Program-made: the position numbers and the translations under genes
The notes under the pieces: model-generated
What the model was told of the DNA's origin: nothing
Databases searched by the model: none
Seen by the model: the letters and a program-made list of their open reading frames with translations, nothing else
Assembly (NCBI GenBank): GCA_035279665.1
Contig: DATEHI010000052.1
Span: 11,464-75,463 of the forward strand
Origin: CF-13 sp035279665
GTDB taxonomy: Bacteria > Chloroflexota > Dormibacteria > CF-121
Direction: 5' to 3'
Length of the DNA: 64,000 nt
Shown here: one piece after another, positions 1-9,361 of the stretch
Numbering within the stretch: position 1 is the stretch's first letter
How the letters are laid out: each line of letters starts with the position of its first letter

Positions 1-3000
1 ACCCCACAAAGGTGAAAGATGCCGACCCGGCCGGTGGCGACGCCCCGCATTCTCGCGCCAGCGCTCCGCCCAATCTCGCTCCGACCGAGCGGTCGGAATT
101 TTCGATCGCGTAGATGGCGCGCACATCCGCGCCCGTAAGAACCGCCGTTAGGGCGTCCAGGCAGACTCGATCGCCCAGCGGCGACGACGGCCGCTGCAGC
201 GGGATCGAGCCGACGAACCGGCGGGGCTCCGAACCCTCGTCGCTCAGTAATGGTGAAAGGTCAAGGCGGTCGGCATGCGCATCCCCGGTGATGCGCTGCG
301 ACAGCAAGTCGGTCCGGCCGATTGCGTCGTCCAATCTGCGCAGGCCGAGGCCTGCGAGGAGGTGGCGGATTTCCTCGGCGACGTGCGTCAGATAGGCCTC
401 CAGCATCTCGGGTGTTCCGCCGAACTTGGCCCGCAATTCCGGTCGCTGGGTCGCGATACCCACCGGGCAGGTGTCCAGGTGGCAGGTGCGCACCATGATG
501 CAACCCTCGGCCAGCAGCGCCGCGGTGCCAAAGCTGTACTCGTCGGCGCCGAGCAGCGCGGCGATGACGACGTCGCGACCGGACTTGATGCCGCCGTCGA
601 CGCGCAGGCGGACCCGATGGCGCAGGTCGTTGATCCGCAGCGTCTGCTGCGTTTCGGCCAGGCCAATTTCCCAGGGCATCCCGGCGTTCTTGATCGACGA
701 CAGCGGACTGGCGCCCGTCCCGCCATCCATGCCGGCAATGTGCACCACATCGGCCAGGCCCTTGACCACGCCGGCGGCGATCGTCCCAACCCCGGCCTCG
801 GCGACGAGCTTGACGGACACGGCCGCGACGGGATTGACCTGCTTGAGGTCGTAGATCAGCTGGGCGAGGTCTTCGATGGAATAGATGTCGTGGTGCGGCG
901 GCGGCGAGATCAGCGCTATCCCTTGCTGCGTATGGCGAAGGCGGGCGATCTCCGCGGTGGCTTTGTGGCCCGGCAGCTGGCCACCTTCCCCCGGCTTCGA
1001 TCCCTGCGCCATCTTGATCTGCAGCTCATCGGCGAAGACGCAGTACTCGGGCGTGACCCCGAAGCGCCCCGACGCCACCTGCTTGATTCGCGAGTTGCGG
1101 TCGATGGGGAGCCCCTTCGTGCGATATCGCGCCGGGTCCTCGCCACCCTCGCCGGTGTTGCTCTTTCCGCCGAGCCGGTTCATCGCGATCGCGATCGTCT
1201 CGTGCGCCTCCGCGGCGATGGAGCCGTGCGACATGGCACCGGTCGAGAACCGCCGCAGGATCGCGGTGGCGGGCTCGACCTCATTCAGCGGAACCGCCGG
1301 GCCGGCTGGTCGCATCGCTAACAGGTCTCGCGGATAGGTCGGCGGACGGTCATTCACCAGCCGCGCAAACTTCTCGTAGGAGGCAGAGCCATTGCCATAC
1401 GGTCCGGTGGCGACCGCGCGCTGCAGGGCGTGCGCCGCGGCCATTTCTTTCGTCGCCGTTGCCTCTCCTCTGCCATTGGAGGGCTGGGTGGATGTGCTTA
1501 CCGACGCCAGCTCGAACGGCGCCGGCTCCTCTGCCGCTGCCGCGGCCCCGTCGTTTGCCGGCACGGCGTCGTGCAGCGCATCGACCACATCAGGGTTGGT
1601 CGCGTGATATTCGGTCCCCTGCTTGTGATGCTTGAAAAAGCCGGGACTCACCAGCATTGGCGACGCCGTTCCAAACCCTGCGGCATGATTCGCCAGCACC
1701 TGCTCGGCGATATCGGTGAACGTCGCGCCGCCCACGGGAGACGGCGTCCCGGCAAAGCCGAGGTCGACCACGTCGGCGTCGAGACCGATGATCTCAAAGG
1801 TCTGCGCCCCCTGGTAGCCATCGAGGGTGGAGATGCCCATCTTGGCGAGCACCTTGAGGGTGCCGTCCTCGAGCGCCTTGACGTAATGCGCCTGTGCGCT
1901 CCGGCCATCGGCACCCTCCCCCTTCAGGTGGCCGGCCGAGGCTAGCGCCCTGATCGATGCCATGCCAAGACGCGGACAGATTGCCTGTGCGCCATAGCCC
2001 AACAGGCAGACGACATGATGGACCTCGCGAGCCTCGTCGGTCTCGACCGCCAGGCTGGTCAGCCCGCGCAGGCCCTGGCGCATCAGATGGTGGTGCACGG
2101 TTCCGACGGCGAGCAGTGCGGGGATGGGCGCCCGCTCCGGGCCGGCGCCTCGGTCGGAAACGATGAGGATCGACGCCCCGAATCGGACGGCGCGCTCAGC
2201 CTCCTGAGCCAGCCGCTCGCAGGCGGCCCGCAGTCCGGAGGGTCCGTCGGCAACGGCAAAGGTCGCATCCAGGTCGCTCGACGAAAAAGGGGTGCCCAGT
2301 GCGCGCACCGCCTCGAGTCCAGTCGGATAGAGAACGAATGAATCGAGCTGCACCAGTCGTGCGGCGGCGGGACCGGTCGAGAGCAGCGGAGCTGGCGGAC
2401 CCAGATAGCTGCGCAGCGACATCACCAGGCGCTCCCGGAGATGGTCGATCGGCGGGTTCGTCACCTGTGCGAAGCGCTGCTTGAAATAACTGTAGAGAAG
2501 GCGCGACGGCCCAGCCAACACCGAGAGCGCCGTATCGTCGCCCATCGAGAAGATCGGCTCCTTGCCCTGGGTCGCCATCGGTCGCAGTACGTAGGTGAAC
2601 TCCTCCCTCGTGTAGCCAAAGGCGGCCTGGCGGGCCACGAGGTCCGGCGAGATTCCGTCGTCGGGTTCCCCGGGATCGAGCGACTGCAGGTTGTCGTCCA
2701 ACCAACGACCGTACGCCTCCTGGGCGGCGAGCCGGCTCTTGATGGTGTCGTTTTCTTCGAGTCCGCCGCGCTCTGGATCGACGCAGAGCATCTCACCCGG
2801 CCCGAGTTTCCCGCGCCGGACGCGGCCGTGTGCGTTGACGTCAACCGCACCGGCTTCCGAGGCGCAGGCGATCAGTCCGTCCTCGCAGACGGCGTAACGC
2901 AGCGGCCGCAGGCCGTTGCGGTCGAGCACGGCGCCGACCCGCAGCCCGTCGGTGAACACCAGCCCGGCGGGCCCATCCCAGGGCTCCATCAAGCAGGCGT

Positions 3001-4009
3001 GGTAGCGATAGAAATCACGGACTGCCGGATCGACGTCGAAGCCCTCCCAGGCTTCCGGCACCAGCATGGCCAGACCCTGGCGCACGTCGCGGCCACCGCG
3101 GACAAGCAGCTCGAGCGCATTGTCCAGCATCGCCGAGTCGGACCCCCGCTCATCGATGACGGGCGCCAGCAGGCCCTCGTCGGCCGACACCATGGCGCCC
3201 AGACGCCCCTCGCGGGCGCGCATCCGGTTGACGTTGCCCTGGATGGTGTTGATCTCGCCGTTGTGGCAGAGCATCCGGAACGGCTGAGCCCGCTCCCACG
3301 AGGGGGCGGTGTTCGTGCTGTAGCGCTGGTGGAAGATCGCGAAGGGGGCGATGAATCGTTGGTCGCGAAGGTCGGGGTAGAAAGCAGCCAGCTGGTCGGC
3401 GGCGCACATCGCCTTGTACGTCACGGTCTGAAACGACATCGATGCCACGTAGACACCCAGACTCGCCGCTCGAGCGGTGCGCTCGACGCGCTTGCGCGCC
3501 CGATAACAGCGCGCCTCTGCATCGGCACTCGACGGTGAGTCGCCCACCGCGAGGATGGCCTGCTCGATGTGCGGGACGGTTGAGCGGGCGAGATCGCCGA
3601 GCGCCGCCGGTTCGACCGGCACAGGACGCCAATCGATCAGGTCGAGCTGTTCGGCGCGACAGGCCTCGTCGAACAGCCGCCGCGTTAGACGCCGTTGATT
3701 GTGACCGTCGGCGCCAGGGGCATTCGAGAGCAAGACAACGGCCACCCCAAGCCGGACACCCGGCTCGACATTGATCGCGGTCTGCTGCATCCAGTCGCGG
3801 AGGATGGCATCGGGAATGGCCAGCAGGAGACCAGCGCCGTCGCCTGACCGGTGATCCGCGGCCAGCGCTCCGCGATGGCGGACACGATGCAGCGCTGCGA
3901 GGGCGGACTCGACAATTCCTCGGCTGGCTCGCCCTCCAGCGTCAGCGACGAAACCGATCCCGCAGGCGTCGTGCTCGAAGCGCGAGTCGTACAAGCCCGC
4001 GTATCCCAA
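1..4009 (-). CDS. gltB: Glutamate synthase large subunit, partial (3' end outside the window)
   Basis: Ferredoxin- or NADPH-dependent glutamate synthase alpha subunit: glutamine plus 2-oxoglutarate gives two glutamates in the cytoplasm. About 1336 codons are present, in one uninterrupted frame. The class II glutamine amidotransferase begins at once, with the nucleophile Cys in HDACGIGFVA about 12 residues from the start. The central and FMN-binding domains follow, with GMDGGTGASP near residue 1093. The 3Fe-4S ligands C-x5-C-x4-C lie at about residues 1170, 1176 and 1181. The start is a TTG just after an in-frame TAA, which leaves the short propeptide usual in this family. Roughly 150-200 C-terminal residues of the glutamate synthase C domain are missing past base 1; the visible end is the GSAGQSFGAF-preceding stretch. 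gltD is not visible. Confidence 0.95.
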   Translation of the reverse strand, partial: MGYAGLYDSRFEHDACGIGFVADAGGRASRGIVESALAALHRVRHRGALAADHRSGDGAGLLLAIPDAILRDWMQQTAINVEPGVRLGVAVVLLSNAPGADGHNQRRLTRRLFDEACRAEQLDLIDWRPVPVEPAALGDLARSTVPHIEQAILAVGDSPSSADAEARCYRARKRVERTARAASLGVYVASMSFQTVTYKAMCAADQLAAFYPDLRDQRFIAPFAIFHQRYSTNTAPSWERAQPFRMLCHNGEINTIQGNVNRMRAREGRLGAMVSADEGLLAPVIDERGSDSAMLDNALELLVRGGRDVRQGLAMLVPEAWEGFDVDPAVRDFYRYHACLMEPWDGPAGLVFTDGLRVGAVLDRNGLRPLRYAVCEDGLIACASEAGAVDVNAHGRVRRGKLGPGEMLCVDPERGGLEENDTIKSRLAAQEAYGRWLDDNLQSLDPGEPDDGISPDLVARQAAFGYTREEFTYVLRPMATQGKEPIFSMGDDTALSVLAGPSRLLYSYFKQRFAQVTNPPIDHLRERLVMSLRSYLGPPAPLLSTGPAAARLVQLDSFVLYPTGLEAVRALGTPFSSSDLDATFAVADGPSGLRAACERLAQEAERAVRFGASILIVSDRGAGPERAPIPALLAVGTVHHHLMRQGLRGLTSLAVETDEAREVHHVVCLLGYGAQAICPRLGMASIRALASAGHLKGEGADGRSAQAHYVKALEDGTLKVLAKMGISTLDGYQGAQTFEIIGLDADVVDLGFAGTPSPVGGATFTDIAEQVLANHAAGFGTASPMLVSPGFFKHHKQGTEYHATNPDVVDALHDAVPANDGAAAAAEEPAPFELASVSTSTQPSNGRGEATATKEMAAAHALQRAVATGPYGNGSASYEKFARLVNDRPPTYPRDLLAMRPAGPAVPLNEVEPATAILRRFSTGAMSHGSIAAEAHETIAIAMNRLGGKSNTGEGGEDPARYRTKGLPIDRNSRIKQVASGRFGVTPEYCVFADELQIKMAQGSKPGEGGQLPGHKATAEIARLRHTQQGIALISPPPHHDIYSIEDLAQLIYDLKQVNPVAAVSVKLVAEAGVGTIAAGVVKGLADVVHIAGMDGGTGASPLSSIKNAGMPWEIGLAETQQTLRINDLRHRVRLRVDGGIKSGRDVVIAALLGADEYSFGTAALLAEGCIMVRTCHLDTCPVGIATQRPELRAKFGGTPEMLEAYLTHVAEEIRHLLAGLGLRRLDDAIGRTDLLSQRITGDAHADRLDLSPLLSDEGSEPRRFVGSIPLQRPSSPLGDRVCLDALTAVLTGADVRAIYAIENSDRSVGARLGGALARECGASPPAGSASFTFVG

Positions 4010-4120
4010 TCTGAGTTACCAACGCTATCGATTGCGGCCGCTTCACGCCACGGACGATTGGTCCAAAAGGATGGCGTGGCGTCGTACCTTCCGCACAATG
4101 GTCGTGCGAGGTCGAGCAGG

Positions 4121-5239
4121 TTACCCGAGACGCTCCTTCAGCCAGTCGGCCATCAGCGGCCGGTATTTGTACGCGATGTTGTTGCAGACGTGGTTGCCAT
4201 CCGGGTACATCACGAGCGTCGCGTTCGGCGCCTCGCGTGCAATCCGCTCCGCCTGCGCGGGCGGAAACAAGCCGTCGCGGGCGCCATGGATCACGAGTAG
4301 TGGTTGGGTGACCTTGTCGAGGACGCCCTCGAGGTTTAGCGTGTATGCCTTGCGCTTGGCCTCGGCCTCATCCGCCGATTTCGTGTAGAAGATGTAGCCG
4401 CCTTTGGTCAGTGGGTTGATCGCGTCCCAGCACTCTCCGAGGTTGTACGGCCCGGACAGTCCGACGACGGCAAGCAGCCGCCTTTCGTGCGCCGCCGCCC
4501 TGGGGCCGTAGATCGCACCCATGCTGATCCCCATCAGGCCGATCCGGTTCAAGTCGACGCCCAGGTCATGGCGCCGCTCGAGATCGTCGACCAGCGGCGT
4601 GATCACGGATTCCCAATTGACGCGAATCGGAAAATGCACCGAGTTCTCCGACTGGCCGGGGCCGTCGATAGTCAGGGTCGCCAGACCGCGCCGGAGGAAC
4701 TCCTCCTCGATGGCGAACAGCTCCTCCTTCGAGGAGTCGAGTCCCGGTACGATGAGGATGAGCGGTGGCCGGCGCACGTCGCGAGGACGACGCAAGTGCC
4801 CCGGGATGATGTGGCTCTCGAATGGGATCTCGAGGCGCTCCGCCGGCGGGTCCAGGTGTGGAAGCGTCTTGCCGTAGACCGAGACCGAACGGTCGCGGAG
4901 CTCGCCGTGGAGCGAGAGATCCTCGAACCAGAGGAACTTCCCGAGGTGATAGCACCAGGCCGCCCGCTGGTAGGCCGCGGTGGCCGACACCATGCGCTCG
5001 TGCTGCTCGGCTTCGCGGCCGAGCGCCTCGTGCACCTCACCGACCGCCCGCCAGTTCGGGCCCCAGTCCTTCCACTCCGTCGTCTTCCCCACGATCGTGT
5101 CGAAGTCGTTGACATCGATGCCGTTGGCCACGAAGCGCGCCCGCCAGTGATGGGCGGCGACCTGGACCCGGTTGCTCGGTAGATCTCCCTCCCCCCTTGT
5201 GGGGGAGGGTCGCGGTGGCGGGGTGGCGTGCACCGTCAT
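4121..5239 (-). CDS. Alpha/beta hydrolase, FrsA / 2,6-dihydroxypseudooxynicotine-hydrolase-like
   Basis: A 372-aa alpha/beta hydrolase with an N-terminal helical cap of about 130 residues, the layout of the DUF1100/FrsA group that includes C-C hydrolases of nicotine breakdown. The nucleophile elbow GISMGA places Ser239, the acid is Asp322 in HGARDGLF, and the base is His350 in DGNHVC. The oxyanion region is LIVPGLDSSKEE. The ATG overlaps the upstream flavoprotein stop as ATGA, so the two are translationally coupled. Residues 7-18 (PPPRPSPTRGEG) are encoded by a GC-rich palindromic repeat also found in leuA. The substrate is unknown; the adjacent importer suggests an imported small molecule. 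Confidence 0.85.
   Translation of the reverse strand: MTVHATPPPRPSPTRGEGDLPSNRVQVAAHHWRARFVANGIDVNDFDTIVGKTTEWKDWGPNWRAVGEVHEALGREAEQHERMVSATAAYQRAAWCYHLGKFLWFEDLSLHGELRDRSVSVYGKTLPHLDPPAERLEIPFESHIIPGHLRRPRDVRRPPLILIVPGLDSSKEELFAIEEEFLRRGLATLTIDGPGQSENSVHFPIRVNWESVITPLVDDLERRHDLGVDLNRIGLMGISMGAIYGPRAAAHERRLLAVVGLSGPYNLGECWDAINPLTKGGYIFYTKSADEAEAKRKAYTLNLEGVLDKVTQPLLVIHGARDGLFPPAQAERIAREAPNATLVMYPDGNHVCNNIAYKYRPLMADWLKERLG
5187..5228. repeat. GC-rich palindromic repeat, copy A, inside a coding region
   Basis: A perfect 9-bp inverted repeat (ccctccccc 5187-5195 with gggggaggg 5201-5209, 5-nt loop) is followed by a GGTGGCGGGGTG tail. Copy B at 31541-31575 has the same palindrome-plus-tail design. 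Here it encodes residues 7-18 of the hydrolase. It resembles the short mobile palindromes common in high-GC genomes. Confidence 0.6.
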
Positions 5240-6843
5240 GTGACTTTCTCCTTCTGATGGATGGCCGCGTGGAGACCGGAGCCGAGATCCTGCAGGAGGA
5301 TGGCGGCGCAGTTCCGGCCCGGTAGACCGGACACCGACCCGCCCGGATGCGTGCACGCGCCCGTCTGATACAGACCGTTGACCGGGGTCCGGTATGACGA
5401 CCAGCCTTCGACCGGGCGGAAGTAGCCGCTCTGGTCCGGTGTGCTGGCCCCACCATGACACGATCCCCGCCAGTTCGCCGGATTCCGTCGCTCGAGGTCC
5501 AGCGGGCTTTCGACGTGTCGCGCCAGCACGATGCGCTCCGACAGATTCGTGGTCAGCGGCGCCAGCCGCTGGAACAGGCGCGTCGCCACCTCCTCCTTGA
5601 TCGCGTCCCAGTGTGGCGGGCCCTCGGCGAGTTCGTACGGGAGGAAGCTGATCAGCTTGAACGTCTGCTTGCCGGCGGGCGCGCGGGAGGCATCGACCAC
5701 GGTTGGCGTGATCGCCAGGTAGACGGGGTCATCGAGCTCGACCCGCCCGGCGCGAAACGCGGTCAACATGCGATGCAGCGAGTCCAGCGATTCGAGCCCG
5801 CCCATCGTCACGCTCTCCAACGACCCGACTTCCGTCTGAAAGCGCGGCGCCTCACTCAACGCATAGTGAGCCACGAACATCGTCACGCTGGGCTTCCAGC
5901 GGGCAATTCCAGCGCGGTACTCGGGCGTGAGGTTCGCCTCTCCCACGATGCCGCTCAGATGCGCGATGTGGATCGTCGAGACCACGGCCTTCGAGGCGGA
6001 ATAGCTCGAACCGTCGGCCGTGACGACGCCAGTCGCCCGTCCGCCTTCGACGACGATCCGGGTCACCGGCTTCGATGTCAGGATGGCGCCGCCGTGCTCC
6101 CCAATGATCCGCGCGAGCGCGATGGGCAGGCGGTTCGAGCCACCCTCGGGCAGGATCCAGCTGAAGCGCTGCCGTCCCGCCACCAGCGAAAGAGCCAGCA
6201 GCCCTGTCTCCGGCTCGTCCAGTGGATGCAGCGTCATGAAGGCGATCCAGGCGAAGAAGGCGCGCACGTGCTCCTCGGCGAAACGTGCGGTGATGACATC
6301 GAGCGCGGTCGCCCGGCGGATGTCCAGCCCGCGCGCGCCGAGCGGCCCTGCCTGCGTCCGCGCCGCGACCTCAGCAGGTGGTCGGGGCGAGTTTTCCCGC
6401 TCGGCGTTCACGATCGGCGAGAGCGACTGCCAATCGGCGAGCAGCTCGCGATAGGCGTCGGCATCCGCACGCGAAAAGCGAGCCAGCTCCGCACACGTGC
6501 GATCGAGGTCGCGCCACATCGTAATGCTGCGGCCGTCGCGGAACGGCATGGTGAACACTGGATCGGGCGACAGGTAACGCAGCCCGTAGCGGTCGAGTTG
6601 CAATTCGTTGTTGCGCATCAACGGGTTGCTCTGGATCAGGTTATGCGCGGTCGCACACGAATCATGGACAAAGCCCGGCAGCGTGAGTTCCTCGGAGATT
6701 GTGTCGCCGCCGATCTGCGCGGCGGCCTCGAGAACCAGTACCTTGAAACCGGCGCGGGCGGCGTAGGCGGCGGTCAGCAGGCTGTTGTGGCCGGCGCCGG
6801 CGACAATGATGTCCCACTCGCCACCGCGGGCGGATACGCTCAA
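5236..6843 (-). CDS. FAD-dependent oxidoreductase, phytoene-dehydrogenase / PYROXD2-like
   Basis: A 535-aa flavoprotein of the amine-oxidase/phytoene-desaturase superfamily. The N-terminal dinucleotide-binding fold reads IIVAGAGHNSLLTAAYAARA, followed by a Glu at the strand-2 end (VLVLEAA) and the GGDTISEE motif. A C-terminal FAD-contact region (GLYQTGACTHPGGSVSGLPG) is typical of the PYROXD2/carotenoid-ketolase-like branch. A TTG at 6843 is the apparent start, 22 bp after livF. The stop overlaps the hydrolase ATG. It probably acts on a substrate brought in by the neighbouring importer; the reaction cannot be named from sequence. Confidence 0.85.
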   Translation of the reverse strand: MSVSARGGEWDIIVAGAGHNSLLTAAYAARAGFKVLVLEAAAQIGGDTISEELTLPGFVHDSCATAHNLIQSNPLMRNNELQLDRYGLRYLSPDPVFTMPFRDGRSITMWRDLDRTCAELARFSRADADAYRELLADWQSLSPIVNAERENSPRPPAEVAARTQAGPLGARGLDIRRATALDVITARFAEEHVRAFFAWIAFMTLHPLDEPETGLLALSLVAGRQRFSWILPEGGSNRLPIALARIIGEHGGAILTSKPVTRIVVEGGRATGVVTADGSSYSASKAVVSTIHIAHLSGIVGEANLTPEYRAGIARWKPSVTMFVAHYALSEAPRFQTEVGSLESVTMGGLESLDSLHRMLTAFRAGRVELDDPVYLAITPTVVDASRAPAGKQTFKLISFLPYELAEGPPHWDAIKEEVATRLFQRLAPLTTNLSERIVLARHVESPLDLERRNPANWRGSCHGGASTPDQSGYFRPVEGWSSYRTPVNGLYQTGACTHPGGSVSGLPGRNCAAILLQDLGSGLHAAIHQKEKVT

Positions 6844-6865
6844 GCGATCGCCGCCGCCGAATCAT

Positions 6866-7585
6866 TCACGCCGTGGCCCCCAGGTAGAGGCGGCCGATCT
6901 CCGGGTTGTTGAGCACCGCGGGGCCAGCGCCCTGCAGCCGCACCCGGCCGCTTTCCATGACGACGCCGTGCGTCGCCAGTCCGAGTCCGGACCGTGCGTT
7001 CTGCTCGACCAGCAGGATGGTTCGTCCCGCCTGGTTCATGGCGCGGATGGTGTCGAAGACAACGGTGCGCGTCTTCGGGTCGAGACCCATCGAGGGCTCG
7101 TCGAGGACTACGAGGGCGGGATCGAGCATCAGCGCCCGCGCGAACTCCACGATCTTCTGCTGCCCGCCAGAGAGCGACGCGGCAGGTTCGTGACGTCGCT
7201 CGCGCACGATGGGAAAGCTCTCGCAGACGGCACCCAGCCGGCGCTCAACGAGCCCGCGATCGCGCACCGTGTAGGCACCCATACGAACGTTCTCCCACAC
7301 CGTCATCGTCGGAAAGAGGCTTCGCTCCTGCGGCACCTGCACGACGCCGCGGCGCAAGATCGCCGGCGGGCTGAGCCCGACGATGGATGCGCCGCGAAAG
7401 CGGATACGGCCGAGGCGCGGTCGCAGCAACCCGCTGATCACGCGCAGCACCGTCGACTTCCCGGCCCCGTTGGGCCCGACGATGCAAGTGATGGCCCCAT
7501 CCTCAACCGTGAGGTCGAGCTCATGGAGGATATCGCCCCCGCCGTAGCCGGCGGTCACGCCTTCGAGCTCGAGCAGCGCCCCCAT
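6866..7585 (-). CDS. livF: Branched-chain amino-acid-type ABC transporter ATPase LivF
   Basis: A 239-aa ATP-binding subunit of a hydrophobic-amino-acid uptake (HAAT) importer. Walker A is GPNGAGKS (about 37-44), the signature is LSGGQQK, and Walker B is LVVLDEPSMGLDP. I chose the ATG at 7585, one base after the livG stop and preceded by a GGGAG ribosome site, rather than the ATG 21 bases upstream inside livG. It is the last of the five transport genes. The HAAT family moves amino acids but also amides, urea and aromatic acids, so the ligand is open. Confidence 0.93.
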   Translation of the reverse strand: MGALLELEGVTAGYGGGDILHELDLTVEDGAITCIVGPNGAGKSTVLRVISGLLRPRLGRIRFRGASIVGLSPPAILRRGVVQVPQERSLFPTMTVWENVRMGAYTVRDRGLVERRLGAVCESFPIVRERRHEPAASLSGGQQKIVEFARALMLDPALVVLDEPSMGLDPKTRTVVFDTIRAMNQAGRTILLVEQNARSGLGLATHGVVMESGRVRLQGAGPAVLNNPEIGRLYLGATA

Positions 7586-7586
7586 C

Positions 7587-8318
7587 TCAGGCTCCCAGGT
7601 AGGCATCGAGCACGGCTGGATTCTCGCGCACCTCGCTGGGCTTGCCGCTCGCGATCACGCGGCCCCGGTGCAGGACCACGACCTCGTGGCACAGGTTCAT
7701 CACGAAGCTCATGTTGTGCTCGACCAGCAGGAAGGTCACGCCCTGCCCATTCAGCTGCCTGATGTGTTCGGCAATCCGCTCGAGCAGCACCGGGTTGACC
7801 CCGCCGGCGGGCTCATCGAGCAACACCAGTTCCGGCTGCGCCATCATCACCGCGGCCAGTTCCAGCAGCTTGCGCTGCCCGTACGACAGCGCACCACCGA
7901 GCGTGCCCGCGACTCGACTGATGTCCATGAACTCCAACATCTGCATCGCCCGCGCCTTCTCGTGGCCCCACTGTCCATGGGAAAGCAGCGCGCGCAACCC
8001 CGCACGCCGCACCGGTACCAGCATGTTCTCCAGCGCCGTCAGCCGTGGAAAGATGCGGGCCAGCTGGAAGGTGCGTCCGATACCCAGCCCGTAGATGCGG
8101 TCGGGGCCCAGGCCGGTGATCGACCGCGACTTGAATCGCACGTCGCCGCCGTCTCGCGGCAGGAAGCCGGTCACCAGGTTGAAAACGGTCGTCTTCCCGG
8201 AGCCGTTCGGACCGATCAGCCCGGTGATGCTGCCGGCCGGAACCGAGAGCGAGCACGAGTCGACCGCCACCACACCACCGAAGCGCTTGGAGAGGTCCTG
8301 GATTTCGAGCAGGCTCAT
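7587..8318 (-). CDS. livG: Branched-chain amino-acid-type ABC transporter ATPase LivG
   Basis: A 243-aa ATPase partner of LivF. Walker A is GPNGSGKTT (about 37-45), the signature LSYGQRKL is the LivG form, and Walker B is LVLLDEPAGGVNP. The C-terminal tail (REVRENPAVLDAYLG-like) is characteristic of LivG. The ATG at 8318 overlaps the livM stop as ATGA; the upstream in-frame ATG would lie inside livM and is not preferred. Confidence 0.93.
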   Translation of the reverse strand: MSLLEIQDLSKRFGGVVAVDSCSLSVPAGSITGLIGPNGSGKTTVFNLVTGFLPRDGGDVRFKSRSITGLGPDRIYGLGIGRTFQLARIFPRLTALENMLVPVRRAGLRALLSHGQWGHEKARAMQMLEFMDISRVAGTLGGALSYGQRKLLELAAVMMAQPELVLLDEPAGGVNPVLLERIAEHIRQLNGQGVTFLLVEHNMSFVMNLCHEVVVLHRGRVIASGKPSEVRENPAVLDAYLGA

Positions 8319-9361
8319 GGTGATGTGGCCCGGTGCTCTGCCGGCGTTGCCACGTCCTGTCGGGCACCGACGCGCCAACGGTGGAAGAGGTCCGCGAGCG
8401 AGGGAACGATCCCCCGGGGGAGGAAGAGGATCACGATCAGAAAGACCGCCGAAAACAGCAACAGGTAGAGCCGGCTAGCCCCGAAGCGATAGGCAAACTC
8501 CAGCTGTGCACGCTCGAGGAGCACCGCCCCGATCACCGGCCCGCTGAGCGTTCCGAGACCACCGAGGAAGGTCATCAGCACCATCGAGATGCCGAGCAGC
8601 GGATCCACCACGAACTGCGGGTACAGGTAAGTGACGTAATAACCGTAGACGGCGCCGATCATGCCTACCAGCGTCGCGCTGATGACGAAGGCGGTGAGCT
8701 TGAACGCGCGCGTCGGCACGCCCACCGCCAGCGCCTTGTCCTCATCGTCGCGGATCGCGAGCAAGCCGAGCCCGAACTTGGAGCGGCGAATCCACCAGGA
8801 CAAGGCGAGCCCGAGGACCGCCAATGCGAGCATCGCGTAATAGAAGGGGATGTTGAAGAAATCACCCGTCCAGTCGTGAGGGTAGGGAACGCTCAGGCCG
8901 GCGCCACCTCCAGTGAGCTTGACAAGGTTTTCCGCCAGCAACTGCACGATGAACATGAAGGCGATGGTGACGATGACAAAGGTCGCGGCCCGGGTGCGCA
9001 GCGCGATCCAGCCGATCCCGACCGCGGCCACCGCCGTCAGAAAGCCGGCGACCGGCACCAGCAGGAAGGGCGCGTAGCCCGGCGTGATGTTGAGGTGGAT
9101 CAACAGCAGGCCGAACGAATAGGCACCGATCCCGAAGAATGCCGCGTGACCGAGGGAGATGTAACCGGTGTAGCCGCCCATGACGTTCCAGGCGGTTGCC
9201 AGCCCCACGTACATCACCGTGAAGACGGCGATGTTGGTGGTCGCCGGGTCGGGCGCGATCACGGGCAGGAACAGCGCGAAGGCGGCGAGCACGACCAGGC
9301 TGAGCGCCTTGAGTGCGGTCGTTTGACCGCTTCTCAGCCTGAGCGTGGGGATGGCGGTCAT
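8315..9361 (-). CDS. livM: Branched-chain amino-acid-type ABC transporter permease LivM
   Basis: A 348-aa inner-membrane permease with about 8-10 hydrophobic segments. The GYTGYISLGHAAFFGIGAYS motif and the cytoplasmic coupling loop IRDDEDKALAVGVP are diagnostic of LivM. It forms the channel with LivH. The start overlaps the livH stop by 4 bp and its own stop overlaps livG by 4 bp, so the whole importer is translationally coupled. Confidence 0.93.
   Translation of the reverse strand: MTAIPTLRLRSGQTTALKALSLVVLAAFALFLPVIAPDPATTNIAVFTVMYVGLATAWNVMGGYTGYISLGHAAFFGIGAYSFGLLLIHLNITPGYAPFLLVPVAGFLTAVAAVGIGWIALRTRAATFVIVTIAFMFIVQLLAENLVKLTGGGAGLSVPYPHDWTGDFFNIPFYYAMLALAVLGLALSWWIRRSKFGLGLLAIRDDEDKALAVGVPTRAFKLTAFVISATLVGMIGAVYGYYVTYLYPQFVVDPLLGISMVLMTFLGGLGTLSGPVIGAVLLERAQLEFAYRFGASRLYLLLFSAVFLIVILFLPRGIVPSLADLFHRWRVGARQDVATPAEHRATSP

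Noticed and set aside
275..1321. Long open frame on the plus strand over gltB (also 2441-3538)
   Set aside because: Antisense shadow of the gltB frame; no family signature, and the minus-strand glutamate synthase reads through without a break.
5455..6912. A 485-aa plus-strand frame opposite the flavoprotein
   Set aside because: Antisense shadow; the minus strand carries FAD-binding motifs.
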